DNA of 64,000 bases from Dietzia lutea (GTDB taxonomy: Bacteria; Actinomycetota; Actinomycetes; Mycobacteriales; Mycobacteriaceae). Shown piece after piece: positions 9,101 to 16,201 of the stretch. Both the position numbers and the translations under genes were made by a program. The notes beneath the pieces were generated by a model, which did no database searches, was not told where the DNA came from, and saw only the letters and a list, made by a program, of their open reading frames with translations. The DNA lies in contig NZ_CP015449.1 in the NCBI RefSeq assembly GCF_003096075.1, positions 682,001-746,000 of the forward strand. Direction: 5' to 3'. Each line of letters opens with the position of its first letter. Positions within the stretch are counted from its first letter, which is position 1.

Positions 9101-10010
9101 CGGCGCACGCCACGACGGTGGCCTCGGTGGGGCCGTAGGTGTTCCATACCTCGCGGCCGTCGGCGGCGAGCCGCGCGGCCAGTTCCGGGGGGCACGCCTC
9201 GCCGCCGAGGATGACCAGGCGGACGTCGGTGAGCATGGAGTCCGTCCACATCGACGCCAGCGTCGGCACCGTCGAGATCACGGTGATCCGCCGCTCGCGC
9301 AGCCAGGGCCCCAGGTCGAGCCCGGACTTGACGATCGAGCGGGGCGCGGGCACGAGGCACGCACCGTGGGCCCAGGCCAGCCACATCTCCTCGCACGAGG
9401 CGTCGAAGGCCACGGACAGGCCGGCGAGGACGCGGTCGCCCGGGCCGAGGGGGGAGTCCCGGAGGAAGACCCGTGACTCGGCGTCGACGAACGCGGCGGC
9501 GCTGCGGTGCGTGACGGCCACGCCCTTGGGCAGGCCGGTGGTCCCGGAGGTGAAGATAATCCAGCAGTCGTCGTCGACGGTCGGCCGGCGGTGTCGTGCG
9601 GGGTCGTCGGCCCGGCCGGGGTCGGTGACACGCATCCCGTGGGCGGTGTACACGGCGGCGACCCGCGCCTGGCCGAACACCAGCTCGGCCCGCTCGGCCG
9701 GGTCGTCCACGTCGACGGGGACGTAGGCCGCGCCGGCGGCGAGCGTGCTGAGGATCGCCAGGTACAGCTCGGCCGAACCCGAGGGCATGTGGATGCCGAC
9801 CCGGTCACCGGCGCCGACGCCCTGGTCCTGCATCCACGCGGCGGAGACCTGGATCTGCCTCCAGACCTCGGCGTAGGTGAGGACACGGGTGCCGTCGTCG
9901 AGGCACGCCGCGTCGGGGTGGCGCTCGACCACCGAGCCGAACACGTCGAGGAGGGTCCGGGGCTTCGCGGCGTGTGAGCTGCGAAGATACTGCTCTCCGA
10001 TGGTGACCAC
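6159..10010 (-). CDS. Pls/PosA-family non-ribosomal peptide synthetase (A-T-membrane-LbH)
   Basis: The 1283-residue protein has an adenylation domain (about 1-490; A3 FTSGTTGLPKG, A5 NTYGPTEAT, A8 GRVDDQVKIGGRRLELGE, A10 TSGKVD), then a carrier domain with phosphopantetheine site LGGGS (Ser534). A C-terminal half of about 700 residues follows, where hydrophobic helices alternate with three left-handed beta-helix (hexapeptide) repeats. That is the architecture of epsilon-poly-lysine synthetase and its relatives, which make linear homo-oligomers without a condensation domain. Specificity residues aligned by eye to the GrsA positions read D,A,E,S,I,G,T,V,V,K, close to lysine pockets. GTG 10010 is preferred as start over an upstream TTG because the domain begins right after it. 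No other biosynthetic genes flank it. Confidence 0.85.
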   Translation of the reverse strand: MVTIGEQYLRSSHAAKPRTLLDVFGSVVERHPDAACLDDGTRVLTYAEVWRQIQVSAAWMQDQGVGAGDRVGIHMPSGSAELYLAILSTLAAGAAYVPVDVDDPAERAELVFGQARVAAVYTAHGMRVTDPGRADDPARHRRPTVDDDCWIIFTSGTTGLPKGVAVTHRSAAAFVDAESRVFLRDSPLGPGDRVLAGLSVAFDASCEEMWLAWAHGACLVPAPRSIVKSGLDLGPWLRERRITVISTVPTLASMWTDSMLTDVRLVILGGEACPPELAARLAADGREVWNTYGPTEATVVACAAPLTGAGEVSIGLPLDGWDLAVVDSAGQPVGYGESGELVIGGVGLARYLDPAKDLEKYAPMQTLGWDRAYRSGDMVRLEADGLYFHGRVDDQVKIGGRRLELGEVDTAVSALPGVSAGAAAVQKTEAGQPVLVAYLVADDPDGFDLAAAAGLLREQLPAGVVPRLALVEELPTRTSGKVDRAALPWPLAQTSAAESELDGTEAWIAELWSHALAADVSGVDEDFFALGGGSLAAAHVVARVRERFPAVTVGDIYERSRLGDFAEYLDDLEPEAEVAPRHVAPVGLGAQVVQVLSTIPLLAVTGVQWLTWLGLANNVAAGLGVAWARPVSWWVLGVLAVLLLLPVGRMVVTAGLCRLLTAGIRPGTYPRAGSVHLRLWAAERLVESSGAVSLTGAGWLTTFARLLGARIGRDVDMHTLPPVTGLLTVGDGASVEPEVDLAGHWVDGDVVHIGTIEIGEQAVVGARSMLLPGAVIGRGAHVEIGSAVVGTVKAGKRYAGSPALKRGKRGSSWPAEPAPHRRGWSLAYQLSALVLGGVPLLALAAGLALVTRGAGDAAGVGELAARAALWSVPGALLAFALFAAFTLMSIRLLSIRLTPGFHPVHSRIAWQAWCSERIMDAARTWLYPLYASMLTPVWLRLLGARIGRDVEASTVLLIPSLTTVRDGAFLADDTMVAPYELGSGWMRLEHAQIGKRAFLGNSGIASAGRKVPARGLVAVLSSAPQKAKKGTSWLGSPPQKLPRALADGDDDGRTYRPPRRLKIARGAWETLRLVPVWLSFLLLVGVLVLLQAAHREWGFGVAALLSGPVLAYAGLVALVVAVLAKWVLVGRIRAGEQPLWSSFVWRNEVADMFVELMAAPWVARPASGTPVLNLMLRLLGSRVGRGVWCESYWLPEADLISLGRGATVNRGCVVQTHLFHDRIMQIDRVDLEEGATLGSHCVALPASSIGAGSTVGPASLVMRGDRIPAGTRWQGNPISPWRG

Positions 10011-10078
10011 CTGCGGATGGTATCGCCCCGAGGTGAACACCCCGCCACGGTCGCCTCCGGGCTGGTTAAGTGAGGCGC

Positions 10079-10933
10079 ATGACTTCACCCAATCTTCGGA
10101 ACAGGACCGTCGTGATCGTGGGAGCGGGCCCGGGCTTCGGTCACACGCTGGCCCTGCGCGCCGCGGCGCAGGGCGCGTCGGTGGTGGTCGCGGCGCGTAC
10201 GGCGTCGCGGGTGGAGGAGATCGCGGACGCGGTCCGCCGGGACGATGACGTGCGCCGCGCGGGTGGTACGGCGATCGCCGCGCCCGTCGACGCCACCGAC
10301 CCCGACTCGGTGCGCGCCCTGCGCGAGACCGTCGAGGGTCACACCGACGCGGTCCACGGGCTGGTGTACAGCGCGTTCGCGGTGCCCAGCATGAAGCCGC
10401 TGGCCCGGACCGACCACGCTCAGATCTCCGCGGGGATCGACCTGTCCGTCCTGGGCGCCCTGCGCACGACGCAGGAGTTCACCCCGCTCCTCGAGGCCGG
10501 CGTGGCGGGTGGGGCCCGGGGCGACGGCTCCGCTGCCGCCGCCCGCCCCGCGACGAGTTCGGTCGTCATGATGGCCTCGGCCGTCATCCACCACTCCCGC
10601 GAACGCTATGCGGGCTACAAGATCGCCAAGACCGCTCTGGTCGCGCTGGGGCATTCGCTGGCCACCGAGCTCGGGCCGCGCGGCATCCGCGTCAACACCG
10701 TCGCGCCGGGCTACATCTACGGCGACACCCTCAAGGCGTATTTCGAGAGTCTGGCCACCAAGTACGGCGGCACGGTCGAGGACGTCTACGCGCACACGGC
10801 GGAGAAGATGGACCTGCGTCGCCTGCCCGACGAGGCGGAGATCGTCGACCCGGTCCTGTTCCTGCTCTCCGACGCCGCGTCGGCCGTCACGGGGCAGACC
10901 CTCACCGTGGACTGCGGCGAGTTCCACACCTGA
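10079..10933 (+). CDS. SDR-family oxidoreductase
   Basis: The 284-residue protein is a classical short-chain dehydrogenase. It has a Rossmann glycine motif VGAGPGFG (about residues 13-20), a catalytic serine in VVMMASAV, YKIAK as the Y-x-x-x-K pair, and GPRGIRVNTVAPGYI after it. The C-terminus LLSDAASAVTGQTLTVDCGE is typical of the family. The arginine after the glycine motif (VAARTASR) suggests NADP(H), which is an inference. A loop rich in Gly/Ala (AGVAGGARGDGSAAAARPA) is longer than usual. The gene is divergent from the peptide synthetase with a 68-bp gap. The substrate is unknown. Confidence 0.88.
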   Translation: MTSPNLRNRTVVIVGAGPGFGHTLALRAAAQGASVVVAARTASRVEEIADAVRRDDDVRRAGGTAIAAPVDATDPDSVRALRETVEGHTDAVHGLVYSAFAVPSMKPLARTDHAQISAGIDLSVLGALRTTQEFTPLLEAGVAGGARGDGSAAAARPATSSVVMMASAVIHHSRERYAGYKIAKTALVALGHSLATELGPRGIRVNTVAPGYIYGDTLKAYFESLATKYGGTVEDVYAHTAEKMDLRRLPDEAEIVDPVLFLLSDAASAVTGQTLTVDCGEFHT

Positions 10934-11126
10934 CGCGAGCCGCGCGCCCGGGTCCGTGTTGAGCGCGCCGCGCCACCCCGACCGCGCCGCGCCACCCCGA
11001 GGCGCGGGATCAGGGTCGGAATCCGGGTGATTCCCCGATGTGGTGCGGGGCGCGGCGGGGGAGTGTGGAGGTCACCGGGGAACACGTCCCCGGTCGTCCG
11101 GACAGGACGACGACGAGGAGATCACC

Positions 11127-11333
11127 ATGACCTACGAACCCGCCTCTCAGCCAAAGCGCCTGACCCGATCCGAGGACCGCTGGATCGGTGGCGTGTGCGG
11201 TGGCCTGGCCGACTACTTCGGCCTGGACCCGGCGTTGGTGCGCGTCCTGTTCGTGGCCTCGCTGCTGCTCCCGGGCCCGCAGTTGCTCGTCTACGTGATC
11301 CTGTGGTTCGTCATGCCCGACGCCCGCGCCTGA
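11127..11333 (+). CDS. PspC-domain small membrane protein
   Basis: This 68-residue protein is essentially one PspC domain. A basic N-terminus is followed by KRLTRSEDRWIGGVCGGLAD, then YFGLDPALVRVLF and a C-terminal helix PQLLVYVILWFVMPD. PspC domains belong to envelope-stress (phage-shock) systems, and free-standing ones are widespread in actinobacteria. The ATG at 11127 has GAGGAG 8 bases upstream; the longer frame to 11040 has no support. No pspA neighbour is present here. Confidence 0.88.
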   Translation: MTYEPASQPKRLTRSEDRWIGGVCGGLADYFGLDPALVRVLFVASLLLPGPQLLVYVILWFVMPDARA

Positions 11334-11391
11334 CCGGGGACCGGGCGGAGGGGCCGCCCCGTCGCCGGGGTCGCTCTGGCAGGCTGAGCGC

Positions 11392-12267
11392 ATGAGCACT
11401 GCAGACACCTCAGCCGCCGCCTCGTCCGCCTCCGGTGAGTACGCGTCCGTCCGCGTCGAGAAGGCCACCCGGCACCCGCACGTCGCCCAGGTGACGCTGA
11501 CCGGACCGGGCCGCAACAACGCCATGGGCCCGGACTTCTGGGCGGATATGCCCCGGGTCATGGCCGAGCTCGACGCCGATCCCGACGTCCGCGCGGCTGT
11601 CATCGCCGCCGAGGGCCGCAACTTCACCTACGGCCTCGATCTGATGGCGATGATGCCGCAGTTCATGGAGTTCCTGCCGCAGGACAAGGCCCCGGACGCG
11701 TCCCGCAACGAGCGCATCCTCGACTCCGTGGAGGACATGCGCCGGGCCGTCGACGCCGTCGCGTCCGCCAAGACGCCGACGGTGGCGGCAGTGCAGGGCC
11801 GCTGCATCGGCGGCGGCATCGACCTCATCTCGGCCTGCGACGTCCGCCACGGCTCCGCGGACTCGACGTACTCGGTGCGCGAGGTCAAGGTCGGCATCGT
11901 CGCCGACATGGGCTCACTCGCGCGGCTGCCCTACATCATCGGCTCGGGCCTGACCCGCGAGCTGGCGCTCACCGGCCGCGACATCGACGCCGAGACCGCG
12001 CTGCGGTACGGCCTGGTCACCCACGTCGCCGACGACGCCGCCGGGGTCCTCGACTCGGCACACGCCACGGCCGCCGAGATCGCGGACAACCCGCCGCTGG
12101 TGGTGCGCGGCACCCGCGAGGTGCTCAACCGGGCGATCGAGGGGCCGATCTACGAGTCCAACCGCTACGTGGCCACGTGGAATGCGGGTTTCCTGGCCTC
12201 CGCCGACATGATGGAGGCGATCAGCGCGACGCTGGAGAAGCGCGAGGCCAAGTTCACCGGCCGCTGA
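11392..12267 (+). CDS. enoyl-CoA hydratase/isomerase family protein (dienoyl-CoA isomerase-like)
   Basis: This 291-residue crotonase-fold protein has the oxyanion-hole segments AAEGRNFTYGLDL and AAVQGRCIGGGIDLISACD. The segment SVREVKVGIVADMGSLARLP carries the Glu and Asp pair found in delta3,5-delta2,4-dienoyl-CoA isomerases (ECH1) rather than in simple hydratases. M. tuberculosis EchA21 is the likely counterpart. It would act in beta-oxidation of unsaturated fatty acids in the cytoplasm. The start ATG follows TAGCAGGCTGAGCGC with no clear Shine-Dalgarno. It is convergent with ppa across a long hairpin. Confidence 0.85.
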   Translation: MSTADTSAAASSASGEYASVRVEKATRHPHVAQVTLTGPGRNNAMGPDFWADMPRVMAELDADPDVRAAVIAAEGRNFTYGLDLMAMMPQFMEFLPQDKAPDASRNERILDSVEDMRRAVDAVASAKTPTVAAVQGRCIGGGIDLISACDVRHGSADSTYSVREVKVGIVADMGSLARLPYIIGSGLTRELALTGRDIDAETALRYGLVTHVADDAAGVLDSAHATAAEIADNPPLVVRGTREVLNRAIEGPIYESNRYVATWNAGFLASADMMEAISATLEKREAKFTGR

Positions 12268-12315
12268 CCGGTCGAGTTCGGCCCCGGTACCGCGCGTCCG
12301 CCACCCTGCCGCCGA

Positions 12316-12372
12316 CGAGAAGACAGTTCCGCACATCGCCACTCGGGCGATACGGGCGGAACTGTCTTCTCG
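12316..12372. terminator. bidirectional hairpin between convergent genes
   Basis: Perfect 17-bp arms (12316-12332 and 12356-12372) enclose a second nested stem ATCGCC (12335-12340) / GGCGAT (12346-12351). It lies between two genes that point at each other, so it probably ends transcription from both sides. It lacks a T-tract on either side. Confidence 0.7.
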
Positions 12373-12455
12373 ATGAGGTCGGTCGGGCCCGGACGGCGGC
12401 GGCGCCGGGACGCGAACTGCGCCCCGTGCCGCGGGCTGCCGCCCCGCGCCGCGGA

Positions 12456-12968
12456 TCAGCCGCGGAAGGGCTCGGCCTTCTCCTCGGGGTGCTCGGAGAA
12501 GTTCTCCAGGCCCGCGGCGACGAGCGACTCGCCGTGCGCCTTGTCCCGCCACTCGCCCGGGGTGACGTGCTTGCCCGGCTCGAGGTCCTTGTAGTGGAGG
12601 AAGAAGTGCTCGATGGCTTTGAGCTCGAAGTCGGGGACGTCGCCGATGTCCTGGATGTGATCCCAGCGCGGGTCCAGGTCCGGCACGCACAGCAGCTTGT
12701 CGTCGCCGCCGGCCTCGTCGGACATCGTGTAGACGCCCACGACGCGGGACTTGACGATCACGCCCGGGTACACGGACTCGTCGAGAAGCACGAGGGCGTC
12801 GCAGGGGTCGCCGTCGTCGGCGAGGGTCTTGTCGATGTAGCCGTAGTCGGCCGGGTAGCCCATCGAGGTGAAGAGGAACCGGTCGAGGTAGATCTTGCCG
12901 GTCTCGTGGTGGATCTCGTACTTGTTCCGCGAACCCTTGGGGATCTCGATGGTCACTTCGACGGTCAC
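12456..12968 (-). CDS. ppa: inorganic pyrophosphatase (family I)
   Basis: The 170-residue enzyme hydrolyses pyrophosphate to phosphate in the cytoplasm and pulls biosynthetic reactions forward. It carries the family I signature [12 protein letters not shown] with the three metal-binding aspartates, [14 protein letters not shown] at the N-terminus, and [17 protein letters not shown], all close to mycobacterial Ppa. The start is GTG 12968, with GAGGT 7 bases upstream. It is divergent from dacB, the same arrangement as Rv3628/Rv3627c in M. tuberculosis. Confidence 0.96.
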   Translation of the reverse strand: MTVEVTIEIPKGSRNKYEIHHETGKIYLDRFLFTSMGYPADYGYIDKTLADDGDPCDALVLLDESVYPGVIVKSRVVGVYTMSDEAGGDDKLLCVPDLDPRWDHIQDIGDVPDFELKAIEHFFLHYKDLEPGKHVTPGEWRDKAHGESLVAAGLENFSEHPEEKAEPFRG

Positions 12969-13151
12969 GGGCTACCTCACAAATCGTCATGCTCCGGAAC
13001 CCGAGACGGCTCTCCCGGGCGATTCGGGGTGATTCTAGTAGGCGCCACCGGCGTCGGGGGTGGGCGCCGTCACGCGGGCCGCTAGCGTGGGGCGGCAGCA
13101 GGCGACATGGACAGGTGCGGTGGACGCGCGGGCGTCCGGGAAGTGGGTCGA

Positions 13152-14546
13152 GTGACCGAGCGGGGAGTGTGGCGCGGGCGGGGGCTCGTGTGGCGGGCGG
13201 GGGTCGTGCTCGTCGTCGTCGCCGTCCTCGTCGCCGGGCTCGTGGCGGCGGCCCTGGTCACCGACGTCGACCAGCGCGGCGCGATCATCGGCGAGGCCAC
13301 CTCCGACGCCGCGGACGAGGTCGACCCCGGCCTGCTCCCGGCCGACGGCTCGGCGCCGATGCCCGACCCGGCCGCCCTCGAGCGGATCCTCGGCCCCCTC
13401 GCGGCCGCGCCGGCGGTGGGCGACCTCACCGCCAGCGTGGTCGACGACGCCACCGGACAGGTGCTGTGGGAGCGCCGCCCGAGGGACCCGAAGGTCCCCG
13501 CCTCCACCACCAAGCTGCTCACCGCGGTCGCCGCGCTCACCAGGCTGCCCGGCGACGCCCGCGTCGACACGGTCCTGGCGCGCGGCGCCGAGGCCGGAAC
13601 GCTCGTCGTGGTCCCGGACGGCGACCCGACCATGTCCCGCGGCGACGAGCCCGGCCCACTGTTCCCCGGTTCGGCCACGCTCGCCGAGGCCGCCGAGATC
13701 GTCCGCGCCTCCGACCTCAGGCCCACACGCATCGTGGTGGATCCGGGCCCGTACACCGGCCCCGACCTGGGGCCGGGCTGGTCCCCGGTGGAGATTCCGG
13801 CGGGCAACATCGCGCCGATCGAGGCGTGGATGCTCGACGCCGGCCGCCTCGACCCCGCCGACGAGTACTCGCCCCGCTCCACCGACCCCGCACTCGCCGC
13901 CGGCCGGGCGCTCGCCCGCGAACTGGGCGTCGATCCCGAGCGCGTGAAGGTCGCCACCGAGAGGGTCGACACGACCGACGAGCTGGGGCGGGTGTCGTCG
14001 GCCGAACTCACCGAGCGGGTCCGCTCGATGCTCGTCTACTCCGACAACGTGTTGGCCGAGACGATCTGCCGCGAGGTCGCCCTGGCCCGCGACCCGGACA
14101 GCCCGGCCGACTTCGCCGCCGGCACCGCCGCGGTCGTGGACACGCTCTCCGAACGCGGCCTCGACATGTCCGGGGTCCGCCTGGACGACTGCTCCGGCAT
14201 GAGTCCGGGCAACCGGCTCTCCGCGACCGCCCTCACCGACGTCCTGCGCACCGCCGCCGCGCCCGACGCGACCCGCGAGATGCGCGACCTGCTCGACACG
14301 CTGCCCGTGGCCGCCGGCTCGGGCACCCTGCTCGACCGTTTCAGCGGCCCGTCCGCCTCGGGCGCGGGGTGGGTGCGCGCGAAGACCGGCACGCTGGCCG
14401 GCACGAGCGCCCTCGCCGGCAGCGTGACCAGCGCCGACGGCCGCTCGATGAGCTTCGCCCTGTTGTCCTCGGGCACCGAGCCCGCCGTCGCCCGCCCGGT
14501 GCTGGACCGGATCGCGGCGGCGTTGCGCGACTGCGGGTGCAGGTAG
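13152..14546 (+). CDS. dacB: D-alanyl-D-alanine carboxypeptidase/endopeptidase (PBP4 type)
   Basis: The 464-residue secreted or membrane-anchored penicillin-binding protein trims or hydrolyses peptide cross-bridges of peptidoglycan. The three active-site motifs of the S13 family are present: S118-T-T-K121, S297-D-N299 and K411-T-G413. A single N-terminal hydrophobic helix (about residues 16-37) acts as uncleaved signal anchor. The frame extends to ATG 13107, but GTG 13152 puts the basic residues directly before the helix and is preferred. tilS follows after 4 bp, so the two are probably one transcript with hpt. Confidence 0.92.
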   Translation: MTERGVWRGRGLVWRAGVVLVVVAVLVAGLVAAALVTDVDQRGAIIGEATSDAADEVDPGLLPADGSAPMPDPAALERILGPLAAAPAVGDLTASVVDDATGQVLWERRPRDPKVPASTTKLLTAVAALTRLPGDARVDTVLARGAEAGTLVVVPDGDPTMSRGDEPGPLFPGSATLAEAAEIVRASDLRPTRIVVDPGPYTGPDLGPGWSPVEIPAGNIAPIEAWMLDAGRLDPADEYSPRSTDPALAAGRALARELGVDPERVKVATERVDTTDELGRVSSAELTERVRSMLVYSDNVLAETICREVALARDPDSPADFAAGTAAVVDTLSERGLDMSGVRLDDCSGMSPGNRLSATALTDVLRTAAAPDATREMRDLLDTLPVAAGSGTLLDRFSGPSASGAGWVRAKTGTLAGTSALAGSVTSADGRSMSFALLSSGTEPAVARPVLDRIAAALRDCGCR

Positions 14547-14550
14547 GGCC

Positions 14551-15555
14551 GTGGCCGGCGACTGGACCGGCGCCGCGTGGACGGTGCGCGCCGCGGTGCG
14601 GGCGTTCCGGCGCGCCCACCCCGAGGTCGGCGACGAGGTGTGCGTGGGCCTGTCCGGGGGCGCCGACTCGCTGGCCCTGATCGCCGCGGCCGTCGCCGAG
14701 TTCGCCGACGTGACGGCCCTCGTGGTGGACCACGGCCTGCAGCCCGGGTCCGACGAGGTCGCCCGTCGCGCGGCCGCCGCGGCTCGCGGGCTCGGGGCGG
14801 CCGCGGAGGTCCTCGTCGTCGTCGTCGACTCCGACGGTTCCGGCCCCGAGGCCGCCGCCCGCACCGCGCGGTACACCGCGCTCGACGCCGCGCGCCGCGA
14901 CCGACCCGTGCTGCTCGCCCACACCATCGACGACCAGGCCGAGACCGTCCTGCTCGCCCTGGGGCGCGGCTCCGGCGCGCGGTCGTTGCGCGGGATGGCC
15001 GCGTGGGACGCGCCGTGGGGCCGCCCCCTCCTCGGCGTGCGCGCCGACGACACCCGCGCCGCCTGCCGCGACCTCGGCCTGACCTGGTGGGACGACCCGC
15101 ACAACACCGACCCGACGTACACGCGCGTGCGCGTGCGCCGCGAGGTACTGCCGCTCCTCGAGGACGTCCTGGGGGGTGGGGTCGCCGAGGGACTGGCGCG
15201 CACCGCGGAACTGGCGAGGGTCGACGACGACGAGCTCGACCGCCTCGCCGAGGCCGTTCCCGTCGGCGACGACGGCGCACTGGACGTGAGCCGACTGGAG
15301 CGGTTGCCGACCGCCGTGCTCACCCGGGTCCTGCGCCGCTGGCTGCTGTCCCGGGGGGTCACTTCTCCGACGTACGCACACCTGACGGCGGTGGCCGCGC
15401 TCGTCACGGACTGGCGCGGACAGGGCGGCGTCGCGGTCGGTGGCACCGGACCTGCCGGGGCGTGCGGGGTGGGCCCGACGGCCAGGTTGGTCGCCCGGCG
15501 CCGACATGGAAAGGTGGTGTTGGAGAACGAGCGGGCGAGTGGAGTGGGGACGTAG
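14551..15555 (+). CDS. tilS: tRNA(Ile)-lysidine synthase
   Basis: The 334-residue enzyme modifies C34 of the minor tRNA-Ile(CAU) with lysine so that it reads AUA. It has the N-type ATPase P-loop SGGADS (about residues 35-40), VVDHGLQPGS and the TIDDQAETVLLALGRGSG segment characteristic of TilS. As in other actinobacterial TilS proteins, the C-terminal part is short. The start is GTG. Its stop directly abuts the ATG of hpt, so the two are translationally linked, as in mycobacteria. Confidence 0.93.
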   Translation: MAGDWTGAAWTVRAAVRAFRRAHPEVGDEVCVGLSGGADSLALIAAAVAEFADVTALVVDHGLQPGSDEVARRAAAAARGLGAAAEVLVVVVDSDGSGPEAAARTARYTALDAARRDRPVLLAHTIDDQAETVLLALGRGSGARSLRGMAAWDAPWGRPLLGVRADDTRAACRDLGLTWWDDPHNTDPTYTRVRVRREVLPLLEDVLGGGVAEGLARTAELARVDDDELDRLAEAVPVGDDGALDVSRLERLPTAVLTRVLRRWLLSRGVTSPTYAHLTAVAALVTDWRGQGGVAVGGTGPAGACGVGPTARLVARRRHGKVVLENERASGVGT

Positions 15556-16113
15556 ATGACCACGGACAAGTACGCGGACGAGATCGAGTCCGTACTCCTC
15601 GATGAAGACGCGATCCGGGAGCGGATCGCCGAGATGGCCGCCACCGTCGGCGAGCGCTACGCGGACGTCGAGAAGGAGATCGTGCTGATCGCCGTCCTCA
15701 AGGGCGCCGCGATCTTCGTCTCCGACTTCGCGCGGGCCCTGCCCATCCCGTCCGAGATGGAGTTCATGGCCGTGAGCTCCTACGGCTCGTCCACCAGCTC
15801 CTCGGGCGTCGTGCGGATCCTCAAGGATCTCGACCGCGACATCGCCGACCGCGACGTCATCATCGTCGAGGACATCATCGACTCCGGCCTCACCCTGTCG
15901 TGGCTCATGCGCAACCTACGCACCCGTAACCCGCGCTCGCTGGAGATCGTCACGCTGCTGCGCAAGCCCGACGCGGTCAAGGCGGATCTCGACATCCTCG
16001 AGATCGGCTTCGACATCCCCAACGAGTTCGTGGTGGGCTACGGCCTCGACTTCGCCGAGCGCTACCGCGATCTGCCGTACATCGGCAAGCTGCACCCGCG
16101 CATGTACTCCTGA
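15556..16113 (+). CDS. hpt: hypoxanthine phosphoribosyltransferase
   Basis: The 185-residue purine salvage enzyme converts hypoxanthine or guanine plus PRPP to IMP or GMP. The PRPP-binding signature [13 protein letters not shown] is intact and preceded by [21 protein letters not shown] and [20 protein letters not shown] are typical of bacterial Hpt. It starts at the base after the tilS stop. The tilS-hpt-ftsH neighbourhood is conserved across many Gram-positive genomes, although here ftsH comes 5 kb later. Confidence 0.95.
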   Translation: MTTDKYADEIESVLLDEDAIRERIAEMAATVGERYADVEKEIVLIAVLKGAAIFVSDFARALPIPSEMEFMAVSSYGSSTSSSGVVRILKDLDRDIADRDVIIVEDIIDSGLTLSWLMRNLRTRNPRSLEIVTLLRKPDAVKADLDILEIGFDIPNEFVVGYGLDFAERYRDLPYIGKLHPRMYS

Positions 16114-16164
16114 CCTGCGGCGGAGATGCGGCCGCCGGGGACCCGCGGAGTGCGATAACGATTC

Positions 16165-16195
16165 CGTGACGCAGGTCACATGACGGGGTTACGCT
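16165..16195 (+). promoter_or_regulatory. promoter with Crp/GlxR-like half-palindrome, possible leaderless start
   Basis: CGTGA-N6-TCACA (16165-16180) differs by one base from the Crp/GlxR consensus TGTGA-N6-TCACA. It overlaps a weak -35 (TGACGC, 16167-16172), 17 bp before TACGCT (16190-16195). That -10 sits 6 bases before ATG 16202, so the transcript would be leaderless. Confidence 0.45.
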
Positions 16196-16201
16196 CTGGA
16201 C

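Noticed and set aside
6159-12968. A full natural-product gene cluster around the peptide synthetase
   Set aside because: Neighbours are a PspC protein, a crotonase and ppa; the adjacent SDR is divergent and has no demonstrated link.
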